From: Malania oleifera
Lineage: Eukaryota; Streptophyta; Magnoliopsida; Santalales; Ximeniaceae
DNA length: 64,000 nucleotides
Assembly (NCBI RefSeq): GCF_029873635.1
Contig: NC_080422.1
Span: 15,531,936 to 15,595,935 of the forward strand
Direction of reading: 5' to 3'
The notes under the pieces are model-generated. The model saw only the letters and a list, made by a program, of their open reading frames with translations, made no database searches and was not told the DNA's origin. Both the position numbers and the translations under genes were made by a program. Positions 36,101 to 48,900 of the stretch are shown one piece after another; the first letter of the stretch is position 1; each line of letters starts with the position of its first letter.

Positions 36101-39100
36101 CAACCACGGAGCATACTAAGAATAACTTTGGCTCTGATACCAATTTTTGTGAAGCTCGAGATTATTCCACCTAGCTCCACCTAGTTTACTATTGCACAGT
36201 TGAATAGAGAGGGAATGATTGTGCTAAATTACACCAAATAAATTCCCAGGGAAGTGGGGGGTCACAATGGACTGCTTAAGTCCCACTTTCCTAGACAAAA
36301 TTTTCCTTAGACACGTAATTAGCACAATATATCACTACAATTATATCCGACAATAGCTAGCTATTGAATAGATGAAAGGAGAAACACTAGAATTTAACGA
36401 GGTTTGGCTAATTGTGCCTACGTCCTCAAACACTACCAACTAATATTTCTCTATTGCGGAAATATTACAAAGAGAGAGAAGAAAGAATGTGCCTAAGAGA
36501 GAAGTAGACAATTTTGGGATGGCTATACAAATAGAAGTGGTGGGTTTATATGGGGTAGAGAATAGTACTATTACAGCAACCCATTTACTATTACACCAAC
36601 CTTTCACCCGCCATTGAAGACTAACCCACCATTGAAGACTTCCATGGAAACCTCAAGTTCAACAATGGTGAGCTTCTGGAAATGAGCCACTATTCAATAG
36701 TAGGGGCTGAATTTGTTCTTATTAATGTGTCATGACCTGTTCTCCCTCAAAATTTTGCGTGGTGGGGCCTTAAGATTTCCTGTTCTAAAGGAGCCATCAA
36801 TTTTCTTTTGTTTTCATATTCATTTTCTTTGTCTTTTCAAAATACCCAAGTTTTTAAATTTATATTTTGGTCATTTTGGGGTAGTGGCCCTGCTTTTGGG
36901 GGCGGGCTGGGTTTCTCTCTATCCTGCTTATGCTGGGTTTCTCTGTGTCCGGTTTGATATATTGGACCACCCTTGTAAATTGTGCGACAATAATTGAATA
37001 TTCGAACTGAATTGAGAGTTGTTTTCAAAACATTGAACAGTTGAAGCTAGTTTCTATGCTAAGTTGAGGGTTGTTTTGTTAATATTGGAATACAACATTA
37101 CAATAAAAATATTTGATTTGGTGCTAGAGAGTTAGGCATGCTGAATGGGGAAGAAGGATTCTTGTTTAGTGGCTTCAAGTAGTTGGGATGAAAATCCATT
37201 GAGTTGAATTGACTATGAACCAATTTTCCAGAATGCAAGAGATTGTGCTCTTATTAGAATTTATTCAATTGAAGAAGAAATTTCATATTTTATGAAAATT
37301 TTGCAATTAGGATTGACCCAAGCAACAAAACAACTTCAAAATTTTGAAATGATCATGAGTCATCACCATGCATATAAACTTTCAAAAATTTATTTTGATT
37401 TAAATTGGTTAGTTCTCAGCCTCTAGTAAGTTTTATGACAATAAATGAAAAATGCTTTAACTTTGCTTCTCGATGATCAATGTCATTTGTCAATGTATTT
37501 ATATATATACTTCTAAAACAGCACCTCCTTGTCAAAATCTAACAAGTCTATGGCACATTGCAGCTGTTATGTTTCTGGAAAGTCATGTAGGTTTTCAAAT
37601 AAAACTTTCTGCTGGAATTTGGAAGATACCAAAGCATAACATTTTCATTATATTATCAGGGAGTTAAAATAGCATCAATTTTGGATTTCCTTCGTTGATT
37701 TATTGATTCTATCTGCTTACCAACATTCTATTGTGGAAAGATGGCGCTCACGTATGAGTGGGGGTGGGAGGATGGGTGCGATGTGAGGTGCGGTGGAGGA
37801 GTGAGCTTAGTAAGCTGCAAGGCTCCATCAACTATGATAAGAAGACATGATGAAAGATTGGATAGTATTAGTGCGATAAGTGAATTTCTCAGACCAGTTG
37901 GATGGTGAAGCTTGAAAAAGTAAGTTGGAACATTAGGACAAAAAATGACAGAAAGAAGCAAGTAGCTTTGAAATCTTTATTGAGGGATTTGAAGCTTGAT
38001 TTGGTGTGCTTGCGGGGAACTGAAGACAGACTTTATTGATAGATGGGAGGTCAGAACACTATGGGGCATGGATTTGTGTGGGTAGAGGCACTTGAGACGC
38101 CCTCTCTTGGGGGTGGGGTCAAGTTACGTGGAACATGAATATAATTGAGGAGATGGAGGATATGAAGGAAGAATGTACTATTCCTTGTAAATTTTGTTCT
38201 AAGCATTTGAGTGAAGAGTGGGTTGTCAGAGGTGTGCATGTAATGGGGAAGCATTAGAAGAGAGACAAATGCTTTGGAAAGAATTGAGACAGGAAAACTA
38301 GAGATGGGCAGGTCCCTGGTGTGTTGTAGGTGATTGTAATTTGGTCGCACACCCAGGAGATAGAAGTAGTGGTGAACCATCTATGCTGGTTTGGGAGGAT
38401 TTTTCTGAATTTTGTTCAGATTTGATATTGCTCTAAGAGTTGGGGGCCTGGGGAGGGGGGGGGGGGGCTTAGATGATCGAACCTAAGGGAAAGACCTATA
38501 GGTTCCTCATTTTTAATTCAACAAAAATTGCTCCCTGGACCTGTGTTAGATCACCACCCAGTTTAGTTAAAAAGCATATTAACCAAAGTCCACCCTCTTT
38601 TCTGGGAATACCATTGCTAAATTCCTTCCCCACATTGCTTCCCAGGCTAGGAAGCCAACTTTGGTGGAGCTGGTTGTTTCCCAAATAGTTTTCTGACATT
38701 CTACCCCCATCTCTCTTTTGTCTGATCTTTGTGATATGATTCATGGTGAATTTGCCTTTCTCGGTTAACCTCCTAGCTATCCTATCCTTCCACTGAAGAT
38801 CGAAACTTATCTTGCGAAGAAACTCAAAAAACCTTGAGAAAGAATAATTCCAATCTTGAGCATGTCTCTGACAGTTTTAATAGTCCACCAAAAATCTCTC
38901 AGTCCTAGTTATGCAAACCAAACCATCTGTCACGACAAAAGAATATCCTTTATTCATAGCATCATTAACAGCCATATGCTTCATAAAGACCTCCCATCCT
39001 TTTCTAATCCACCTCCAAAGCCTCATCACATAAGGCTCTCAATTTTCTTTAGAAGTTAATCCATTCTTTTCTAAACCATATTTAGCCTCAATAAAATTTT

Positions 39101-39945
39101 TTTTATGCATACTCTTTTCCTGCACGAACCTCCAATTACATTTCCTAAATAAGGCTGTATTGAAAGAATTTAAATCTTTAACCCTTAGCCCTCCGCTAAA
39201 TTGAGGTTGTTGAGCAACCTTCCTTTTAAACAAACGGTTTTTGTGCTCTCTCTCTAAGTTGCCCTGAAAGAATCACTTTTGCAATGCCAACCCCTATCCA
39301 CTGAGCAAGGGATTAGGATGAGATTAAAATGAATTGGAAGGTTTGATGAAGTCCTTTATTTGAGAGTGAGACTTCTCCTCTTTGACAATTACTTCTTCCA
39401 TTCCACAAGATTCTTCTCAAAATTTTTAGTTATATGATTCCAAAGATTTTTTGTCCTTAGATTTAGCTCCCATAGGTGGTCCCGAATATGTTGAATCTCG
39501 AATGAAAGAGACCTTGCCTCACAATGGGGACTCTTGCCAAGAAGCTTCCATCAATCCCTTATGCCTTTAGAATCAAGTCACTTTTGCTCAAGTTAACCTT
39601 TAGGCCAAAAATTATTTCAAACCACAAAATGATGCATCTTAAATTAAGGATTTGATTTATGTTTTCCATAGAAAAAAATAGTTTGTGCGTGCATCAACAT
39701 CCAATGCACAAGGCTCCTATGCCATTGATATTCTAATGGGTATATTATTGTTATTTCAAACTTTTAAAAAATTTTTCTACGACTAAACTAGTCACAAATT
39801 TTTTATCCCAACTTATGGGCAATGAGGGTTCCACACGTCCTTAATTCCTAGTGTATGCTTATCAACCAAATCATGGAAGTGTTTCCTAGGGAGGGCAAGA
39901 TGTATGCAGTCTTATGCACATGCTTGGAGAGGCTGTTTTTTTTTT

Positions 39946-39976
<31 letters not shown>

Positions 39977-42900
39977 GAAGAAAAAGACAATATTGTTAAA
40001 TCTGCAAATCAGAGTGCATGATTTAGAGGGCAAGGAGCCCTCCCCAACAAGCTAGAGAAGCTGAAGAAAAACTATGACTCTGAGGAAAAAAAATTAAAAT
40101 AGGAAAAAGCCAAACACATTATGACAAATCAATTACAAGAGCATTGCCTTCCAATCTCTAGAAACGTCGGAAAGCAAAAGACCCCTAAAGAAACCTAAGG
40201 AGTGCATCCACAAGGAGGCTAGGGAAGTTGCTCTATCCCACAAAAGTCGTGACTCATGAGCAAGTTGATCGGCTTCTAAAAATCCTAGCATGCTTGAAGA
40301 AACTATTATTGGGCTTTGTCCTTTAGGTGATTCCATGCTTGGATATACTATTCCATAACTTGAACTTCTGACCTTTTAGTTTGGATGAAACACCGTTGTT
40401 GTTGAGTCAAGTCTCCCACAAAAAAGCACTAGTCTTGGGAGGCATTGTTTATTCAGTCTTACCTCTACACTTGGAGAACTGTATCGATTGTAGTGTCATC
40501 CCAGATAAACAACTTCATTCCCATATCACCTTTCCAATCCAGAAACGGTAAACTGTTAAAAAAGAGTTCCGTTTTAAGTTTTAAGGACGTCCATGAACTG
40601 AATGAACAGTAGAGGTGAGAGTGGGTGTTGTTGCCTCTGGCTTGAAGATTTGAAAAACCTCATTGCGAAAAAAGTATTAAATTCCTAGTAGACATGATTG
40701 AGAATCTTCTCCTTGCCAATTTTGGATATGATATCTCCCTCCTTTTTATTTGGGTGTCGACAACTCATTAGCAATGATAGCACCATTCTTCCTCCCCTCC
40801 AAGAAAGCATTTTGGTTTTTGAATTTGCATGATAACTTGAGCCAACTTTGGATATCTCTTTTTCCTTGCTTCAGTGAAGTTTGGGTGATCTCTCAAAATG
40901 TGGGTGATTTCTTGTTTGTGAGATTCTTGGGTTTTGAGAAAAGTAGAAAAGGTAGCTTATGGAAATGTGCAGTATATGCTATTCTTTGGACTCTAATGCT
41001 CAAGCTGGATGCAAGCTTTTTCAAGGCTCAAACAATATTTTTCCATTTGCTGTGGGACAGAGCTGGTTTTCTTGTGTCTTTCGGGCCCATTCTTTTTGGA
41101 ATTTTGGGGCTTTTCTCTGTTGATATTAAGGGAGTGGAGGGCAGAATTATTGTAGTTGTTTTAGTTTATTCCTGGAGGATGTCTTGTCCTCCACCTACTG
41201 TACTTTTGTTTCATTTTATGTAATGGAATTTATTTTATTATAAAAAAACCCCCATAACTCTACAAATCTATTTGCAAGAACTTTTGCTATAATATTTTAG
41301 AGGCTTCCAACCTTGCATCTGATAATTTCTACTTTCTTTTTGGTTGAATAATAGGTTTGAACAAGATGCCTATACATTTCACCTTTGGACTAGGGGCTCA
41401 TAAATATTTCATGAAAGTCTTCTTATTTGTTGATATTGGGGGAGATATTAAGCTATATTTTAATTTTGTTGAAAACATTTGTGGTGAATAATTTTCAAAC
41501 TTAATAGCATGTCTTTAGTCTTGTGGTAGGTTTTCCCCTTAATGATGAGATAACACCGTTTTAAGTTAGTGCTTGCGATAATTATTCTTGCATCCACAAA
41601 GAGAAATGAAAAAAAATACTATCAATTTCCTGTGTAATTTCAGTTCCCAATTTAGATTAATTGAAATTAGATGTTTTCCCGAGTTAAAAAGGGATATGCC
41701 AAGCACTCTAGCAAACTATATGTGCAATCCTTGGAAGCTAGGAAAGTAGGAGCTCACATGCTCATGATGGCTTTTATCTGCAGTTCTTGCAAACTATTCC
41801 TAGTTTTTTATTTTCAAAAATCTTTCTAGGCGCCATGCTTAAGCTCTTTCTATCTATGTTTTCAATTTAATACGTGAATGTTGTTAATTTCATGAACAAT
41901 AAGATTGCTTTTGCGCAATGGTAGGTAGGGCATGCCTTGATTTTGAAGGGATTGAATCCCTCCAAGTGACGGAATTTTTTTGGGAGGTTTGGGTGGGTTG
42001 GATGGGTATTGGGAATCAAGTGCCTCAGTAGCGGCCACCAAAAACAAAACATTGCTGATGTTCTTTTAGTTTTCCCTTGAGTGAAGCTGATTGTGATGGA
42101 TGGGGTGTTATGGTTTTATTCATAATTTGATACTAACTGGCCTCATTTGGACTTCCTTCACTTTTTACCCAATTTCCTAGACGATGAGTAGATCTCTTTT
42201 GAGGGTCAGAGAATCTAGCTTGGTATCCTTGTAGGTTCATTCTATTTTAACAGACAAAGTTTGTTTTCCTAATTATTCTTTGTTCATATACCATAACCTA
42301 AATATTAGGCAACTTGCATCTCTCCTCTTATCACTTGGAAGACTGAAGTGAAAACTTGACAGGGAGGAGAATCAAATGCTTAAGGTTGGATGATGGGACC
42401 AAGTACGCTGATTCTCAGTTTATGGAGTTTTGTGCGTAGCAGGGCATCAAGAGACACTTTATAGTTCGCCGGACACCTCAGCAAAACGGTGTGGCAGAAC
42501 GGATGAACCGGACTCTTTCTGAAAGGGCTCAGTGTGTCAGATTAAATGCAGGGCTACCGAAGAACTTCTAGGCCGAGGCAGTGAGCATGACTTGTTTTCT
42601 GATAAACCGATCACTAAGGGCGTCACTAGAGGGTAGAGTGGCAGAAGAGGTTTGGACGGAAAATGCAGTAGACTACTCCGAATTGAAGGTATTCAGGTGT
42701 CCAGCTTATGTTCACGTATCTAGTGAGGAGAGGTCTAAGCTTGACCCAAAATCTCATTGTTGCATCTTTTTGGGATATCTAGAGGGTGTAAAGGGGTACA
42801 AACTGTGGGACCCAGTGACAAACAATTTGGTGATAAGCAGGGATGTAGTCTTTGATGAGAAGGCTATGGTGAAACGTACTCAAGAGTGTGATGAACAGAA

Positions 42901-45900
42901 ACAGGAGCCAGAAAGCTAGGGCAGTGATGAACATGTTGTGCAGGTGGAGTTGGAAGCTCAGGGCAACGAAAATGATCATGGTCCTATGGTTGCAGGGAGC
43001 TCTAGCTCAGGAAACCAGCAAGTTGACGATTTTCCTATACGGAGATCCAGACGCACTATCAGACCTCCACCAAGGTATGAATTTGAAGAGTTAGTAACTT
43101 ATGTTTTCCTTACTAGTTTCAAAGATCCAACTACATTTCAAGAGGCAGTGCACGACCAGGAGAAAGATAGGTGGATGGGTGCCGATGATTGAGGAGATGG
43201 AATCACTACATAAGAACCAAACTTGGAATTTGGTGGAGCTTTCAGATGGGAATAGGCCAATAGGTTGCAAATGGGTATATAGGAAGAATGAGGTAATTTC
43301 AGAAAAGGAAGGAGAGAAATTCAAGGCACGGTTGGTGGCAAAAGGATACTCATAGAAGAAGGGGATAAATTATGATGAGATATTTTCTCTAGTGGTTCGA
43401 CATACTTCTATTAGAATTGTGTTAGGGTTGGTAGCCCATTATGATTTTCATTTGGAACAAATGGATGTGAAGACGGCGTTTCTTTACGGTGACTTGGAGG
43501 AACAAATCTACATGGTACAACCAAAGGGATTCATTGAGCCAGGAAAAGAAAATTTAGTTTGCAGGTTGAAGAAATCTCTTTATGGGCTGAAACAATCTCC
43601 AAGACTATGGTATAAACGAGATTCTTACATGATCAAGATTGGCTACAAAAGATGTGAGTATGACTGCTGCATATATGTGAACAAGCTTGAGGATAGTTCT
43701 CTTATTTTCTTGTTATTGTACGTCGATGACATGTTGATAGTTGCAAAATATTTAACTGAGGTGAATCAGTTAAAGGACCTGCTGTATAAGGAATTTGACA
43801 TGAAGGATCTTGGTTCAGTTAAGAAAATACTTGGGATGGAGATTCGCCGTGACAGAACTTCAGGAAGATTATGGTTATCTTAGGGCGGTTATGTGCATAA
43901 GGTGTTGGAGAAGTTTAGCATGGCTGATGCAAAATCGGTGTGTACACCTCTAGCGAGTCATTTTAAGTTTTCTACTACAGATTGCCCAAGTACGGATGAG
44001 GAAATCTGGGATATGTCAAAGGTCCCCTATGCTAGTACTATGGGGAGTTTAATGTATGCCATGGTGTGTACGAGACCAGATTTGGCTCATGCTATGAGCA
44101 TAGTAAGTAAGTTTCTCTCTAATTCAGGAAGACAGCATTGGGAAGCTGTCAAATGGATACTTAGATACTTGTGGGGTATATCGAGATATGGCATCATGTT
44201 CGGAAAGCAACAGGGTTGTCCTTTAGTTATGGGGTTTGTAGATGCTGATTATGCTGGAGATATGGATGACAGAAGGTCTACAACAAGATATGCATTTACC
44301 CTTGTAGAAGGACCGGTATGTTAGAGATCCATGGTACAGTCTCTGGTAGCATTATCCACGATTGAGGCGGAATATATGGCAGTTGCCGAAGTTGCAAAGG
44401 AAGCCTTATGGCTTACTAGTTTAGTCAGAGAGCTGGGGTTACAGCAAGATGGAGTGGTGCTGCATTGTGATAGTCAGAGTATCATGCTAGAACCAAGCAC
44501 ATTGATGTGAGGTTTCACAGGGTTCGGGAATTGATTGCTTCGGGTGAGCTTGTGTTAGAGAAAGTTCACACGTTTGAAAATGCAGTAGATCTTCTGACGA
44601 AATCAGTTACTTCTGAGAAGTTCAAGCATTACTTGGACTTACTCCATGTCTCCAATTGATAGAAGGGAGACAAACCCAACCCAGCGGTTCAAGTTCAAGG
44701 TGGTGCAGTTAGATATATTTTTCGGGATTCTCCTAAGGGGCATATAATCGCCAAGGTGGAGATTGTTGTTTATGGTGTGGCTCTTATACTTTGAATTTCA
44801 TAAATAAAGAAGGAAGAAAAACATAAAGGGGCAGCACAGCAGGGACTCGTCGACGAGTAGATCCCGAGAGCAGAAAAATCTCAAAGTTTTGGAGATACCG
44901 AGAGCAGAAAATGGGCTCGTCGACGAATGCCCTATTCTCGTCGACGAGTGACCTTCTCTGGATCGTCAATGAATCCCCTGTACTCGTCAACGAGTGCGCC
45001 TGGGCTGGGAGCAGTTTTTTTTGAATTTTGAATTTGAACGTTGGGGTGGTTGGGTATATGGAGGGAGGGACTGTTATATATGTCATTTTGGGCATGTATT
45101 GAGAGATGTAGTGATCATTTGAGAAGTGTATTGTGTACTTTGAGATTTCCTTAGTGAAATTCTTGTGCCATTGCTTCCGTGGATGTAGACTTTGCCGAAC
45201 TACGTAAATCTTGTTGTTGTTTTTGTTGTTTATCATTTTCTAGTTGTGTTTCATTTACTTGTATTTATTTCGCTGTGCTTCGTATTTATCCCATCCATAT
45301 CACAACAATCTTTTTGCTAATTGTAAAGGAGAAAGCTAATTGGCAGGTTGACTTATCCAAAAATAAAATAGAAAAGTTAACGCAGGTTGCACATATTAAC
45401 TTGCACATTTTTCTTCTTAATGAGCAGAGCTGGTTATCTGTTTTATTTGATAGAGAGGGCAAAGAAGTGCCTAGATTTCTCAGCCACCATCTATATCATC
45501 CACTTATTCTTATGCATCATTTATGGAGGTTGGCCCTCCTCAATAACCTGGTGGGTTGTGAATGGTACTGGAATTGCGGTGATGGCTTTCCTAAGTGAAT
45601 ATTTGTGCATAAGACGTGAGCTGCAAGATATTCCCATTACACGATATCGATCAAGTAAGCTGACCTGCACTTAAAATTCTCTTTGGTGCTTATTTTTATT
45701 ATATTTTACGTTTCTGCATGTGGAAATTTTCATGTTTTCTGTTAAACATAAATGATGGCTGACCCTAAATAGTATGTTTTGTGTAAAAATTCTTGTTCTT
45801 GGTCGGTCAGTCTACATGTCACTTGTTACAATCTTTTGATGATTACCTGTTTGCTTGGTTGGGTTTGCACATGAACTATTCTTGTGTTCTTTGTGGTCAG

Positions 45901-48900
45901 TGCTTGGACTTTGGACTGTGATTGTTTCTATTTATTTTAATCTTTCATGATGAACTCTCTCTCTCTCTCTCTCTCTCTTGTGCTGGTACATGAATTGCTA
46001 TTTTCTTCATCTTCTTGATTTTGATGTCTTTATTTGGTCTTGGAGTGTCTCATTTTGTCTCGGGAGATTTCTCATTCTCCCGCTTGTAAATTATCTTTCT
46101 ATTAATGATATCTTCTTTTATTATTAAAATCATTTGGTCTAAGAATGTGCCCTTCCAATGGTTTCTATTGCACTAGCATGCCCATTACATGTAGTGTGTT
46201 CCCTTTTGGTGGTTTATCAGTTCCAAATGTGTGCCCTTTCAGTGGTTTATGTTACTACTTAGTAACCCAAACTGAATGAAGTCCAGCATCTTCGAGACCT
46301 ATGAAATGGCTGCAATATGGCAACTGGGACCTTGTTGCATTGGAACAGGACTGAATTGGCATTGTTACCATTTGACCTGCCAAATAGAAACAAAATAAAC
46401 CGAAGCATTGAACTTTTCCAGCCTCATCAGTTGACCACTTTAAATTACAATAGGAATTATAAATAGGAGAAATGTGAGAGCATGTACGCGTTTGTTATAT
46501 ACAAGGACTAAAACTTTGATTTTATCTGGAAATTTCGAGGGCCACTTTACTGAAACTTTGATGGAAATTTCAATTTCAATTTAAAGAAATACTGGAAACT
46601 TCTAATAAATTATGAAAATTATGAATGTAACTTTTGGGAAATATTAAAACTGATGATTTTGAATAACTTTGAAACAAAATGAAAAACCTTGATTTCCAAT
46701 TTCCTTTTGGACCTCCCCAAATCTGAAATTTTGGAAAGTCCCAAAATTTAAGACAGGTTACATCCAAAACTTGAGAAAATTTGTGCCAAGCAATGTGACC
46801 TCTTTGTCAAGCACCAAATTGTCTTCAAACTTTTTTCAAATTCTGGGATCAGCTAAAGATGGGAAAGCACGGACAAAGTAAGAGGAGTGTATGCAAAGGT
46901 AATTGTGCAAACAAAAGAAAGATGCACCTACATCAGAGTTCACACTCTTGCTGAGATTGTTAGATTGCAGTACTTGATTTCATAAATCCTGCAATCCCAC
47001 CTATGAATTACTGTGCAAGGCAACATGAAAATTAACTAGTGCTTGATAAGCTATGGTAAAATCAACAGCTAAATAGAAAAAACACAAAACTGGCTATTCA
47101 TGTATTTGCGGAGTGAATGGCAGTGTAAGCTGGGGAAGCACAGGGCTGATCTCCGGTCTAAATCTGATGTGAATCCGATCCCGATGTAAAAGACAAAAAT
47201 TCTCCAGCATTGACAAGCAGAAATGACTGTCATATTGGCGCATTTTCCCACTTCTGTGCAGTTATTTTTCTATTTTGATGCATTGGTGCACTCGTCAGGA
47301 GTGAGATGGGAACATATTCATTTGGTGCAGGGCCCAACAGAGAGGTCATCTGATCTGATAAATCTCAACAATTGATGGCACCTTGGGGCTTGCATATGAA
47401 TTGTAGCTTAGGGAATTTGGCCCAACACCTTCGCCTTTCAATTATTTTTGGCAAAAACTCTAAACTAAATTTTAATGATTTTTCAGTTGTAGCAACTTGT
47501 TGCCACTGTACCTTGGCATCCACAAATCACTTCTGTGGAATAAATCATTCCACATACGATATATCATAAAAAATAAAATAAAATGGCTTGTTGAATTAAT
47601 AATATATTTAAAAGAAAAAAATATCCAAAAAAAAATTCCAAAATTTGAAAAAATAATAAAAGGTATTCAATAAATTTCTTATTTACTATTTTTCATTGTC
47701 ATATATAACAATATTGTTCTTGGAGTGCTATAAAGTGAGTTTAAGAAATATAATAATTATGTAAATAATTTAAATTTAAATTATTTTTATTATAATGAAT
47801 TGTATTTTTTTTTTTTTTTGTGCATTTTCATTATTTTAATTATATTTTCAATGTTATTTGATTTAGGGATGAAACTAAATCTGCTTTCAATTATTATTAT
47901 CTTTTTTAAAGAAAATTGTTTTAGTTCTAGAAACAGTAACCAAACATGTTAGTAGTTTTTACTTTCTAGTTTCTTGTTTCTGTCTAGGTTTTTAGATTTG
48001 ATTTTTGTTTCCATAATTTTTGACATAGATACAAGAAAACCCCCAAATTTTTTTATTTTATTTATTTATATTATTGGTACATAAAATTTAAAATACTAGT
48101 AAAAAATCATAATTGGTTTAAAAATGAGGCACAATTAATGGCAAGGAGAAGGGGAGTATGATTAGGGATTTTGTTTTTTGGAGTTGGGGGGGGGGGGGGG
48201 GGGGTTGTTGTTTGAGGTTGCTATTGATTCTTGTTTGATAGCTTAGGAGATTGTAAAATCCTTTTTGCCATTTTTTTTATTGAGGACGATGTTTGTAGGC
48301 CAAATGGCCAATATGTAGGGATTGGAATGGGTTCCTAACAAGCCTCGGGGTTTGGATGGGTTTAAGATGGCTTCGTTCAGGATTGTTAGGATGTCATTAA
48401 GGAAGATTTAACGAAGATATTCATGAGTTCTATTTTAATGGAATTTTGGGTGAGAGTATTAAGTCAAGTTTCATCACTTTGGTGCCTAAGAAGAGTAGAT
48501 CTATTAAAGTTGTAGATCCTTGACCAGTTTGGTGGCTACTGTGTGTGGGATTATTGCTAAGGTTCTAGTTGTTAGGCTGAGTTTTGTGATAGGAGACATT
48601 ATTTCACTGGCTCAAAGTGCGTTTGTGGGGTGTAGGTAGATTGTGGATGCTATTTTAGTAGCAAATGAGGTTGTTAAGGATCTTCATGGGAGGAAAGAAA
48701 AGGAGGCTGTTTAAAGTTGGTTTTGAAAAGGAGACTGTTTAAAGCTGATTTTGAAAAGGCTTATGATCGAGTAAGTTGGAATTTTCTAGATAAAATTTTT
48801 ATGAGGAAGGGTTTTGGTGAAAGAGGGCTTGTTGAATGCCTACTTTTCAGTTATTATTAACGAAGAGCCTATATCGTGGTTTTGGGCTTAGGAGGGGTGG

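Larger units (their letters stand above)
26076..36699. mobile_element. Rearranged mosaic of one Ty1/copia family
   Basis: The 10.6-kb complex, probably Tork-like copia, is flanked by GTAGG at 26071-26075 and 36700-36704. Its outermost LTR ends (TGTTGTGAAGCTC at left, TTCAATA at right) have the same minus orientation, as expected of a single insertion. Inside are a minus U5-plus-gag piece (26076-26767), a plus pol piece (26768-29180), a plus LTR (29181-29735), a plus gag piece (29736-30371), a mixed LTR/RNase H segment (30372-31165), a pol scrap (31166-31380) and a nearly complete minus element (31381-36699). At least six joins are visible, several at short shared sequences. All parts are broken fossils. 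Confidence 0.75.
42345..45307 (+). mobile_element. 5'-truncated Ty1/copia element, sense to SYS1
   Basis: It starts inside integrase (HF.VRRTPQQNGVAERMNRT near 42460-42510) and continues through the integrase C-terminal region, RT (VKTAFLYGDLEEQIYMVQ; YVDDMLIVAKY) and RNase H (DADYAGDMDDRRST, then TKHIDVRFHR). It ends with a polypurine tract (AAGGTGGAGA) at about 44752-44761 and a 3' LTR (44764-45307). The 5' LTR, gag and protease are absent. The lineage is probably Tork-like. There are several breaks, so it is a fossil. It lies in the transcribed direction of SYS1 and ends 120 bp before exon 2. Confidence 0.85.
24124..45427 (+). other. SYS1 intron 1 (21.3 kb)
   Basis: The intron starts GTCAGC and ends TTAATGAGCAG. 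Single-copy-looking sequence remains only in pieces such as 24124-25492, 25909-26070, 36705-37929, 41246-42344 and the last 120 bp. The rest consists of an RTE tail, the 10.6-kb copia mosaic, the L1 cluster and a sense-oriented copia element. T-rich stretches near 24270 and 24710 are ordinary intron sequence. Confidence 0.9.

Noticed and set aside
40750-40762. Single GTCGAC in the L1 cluster
   Set aside because: Isolated and not next to any promoter; expected by chance in a window of this size.
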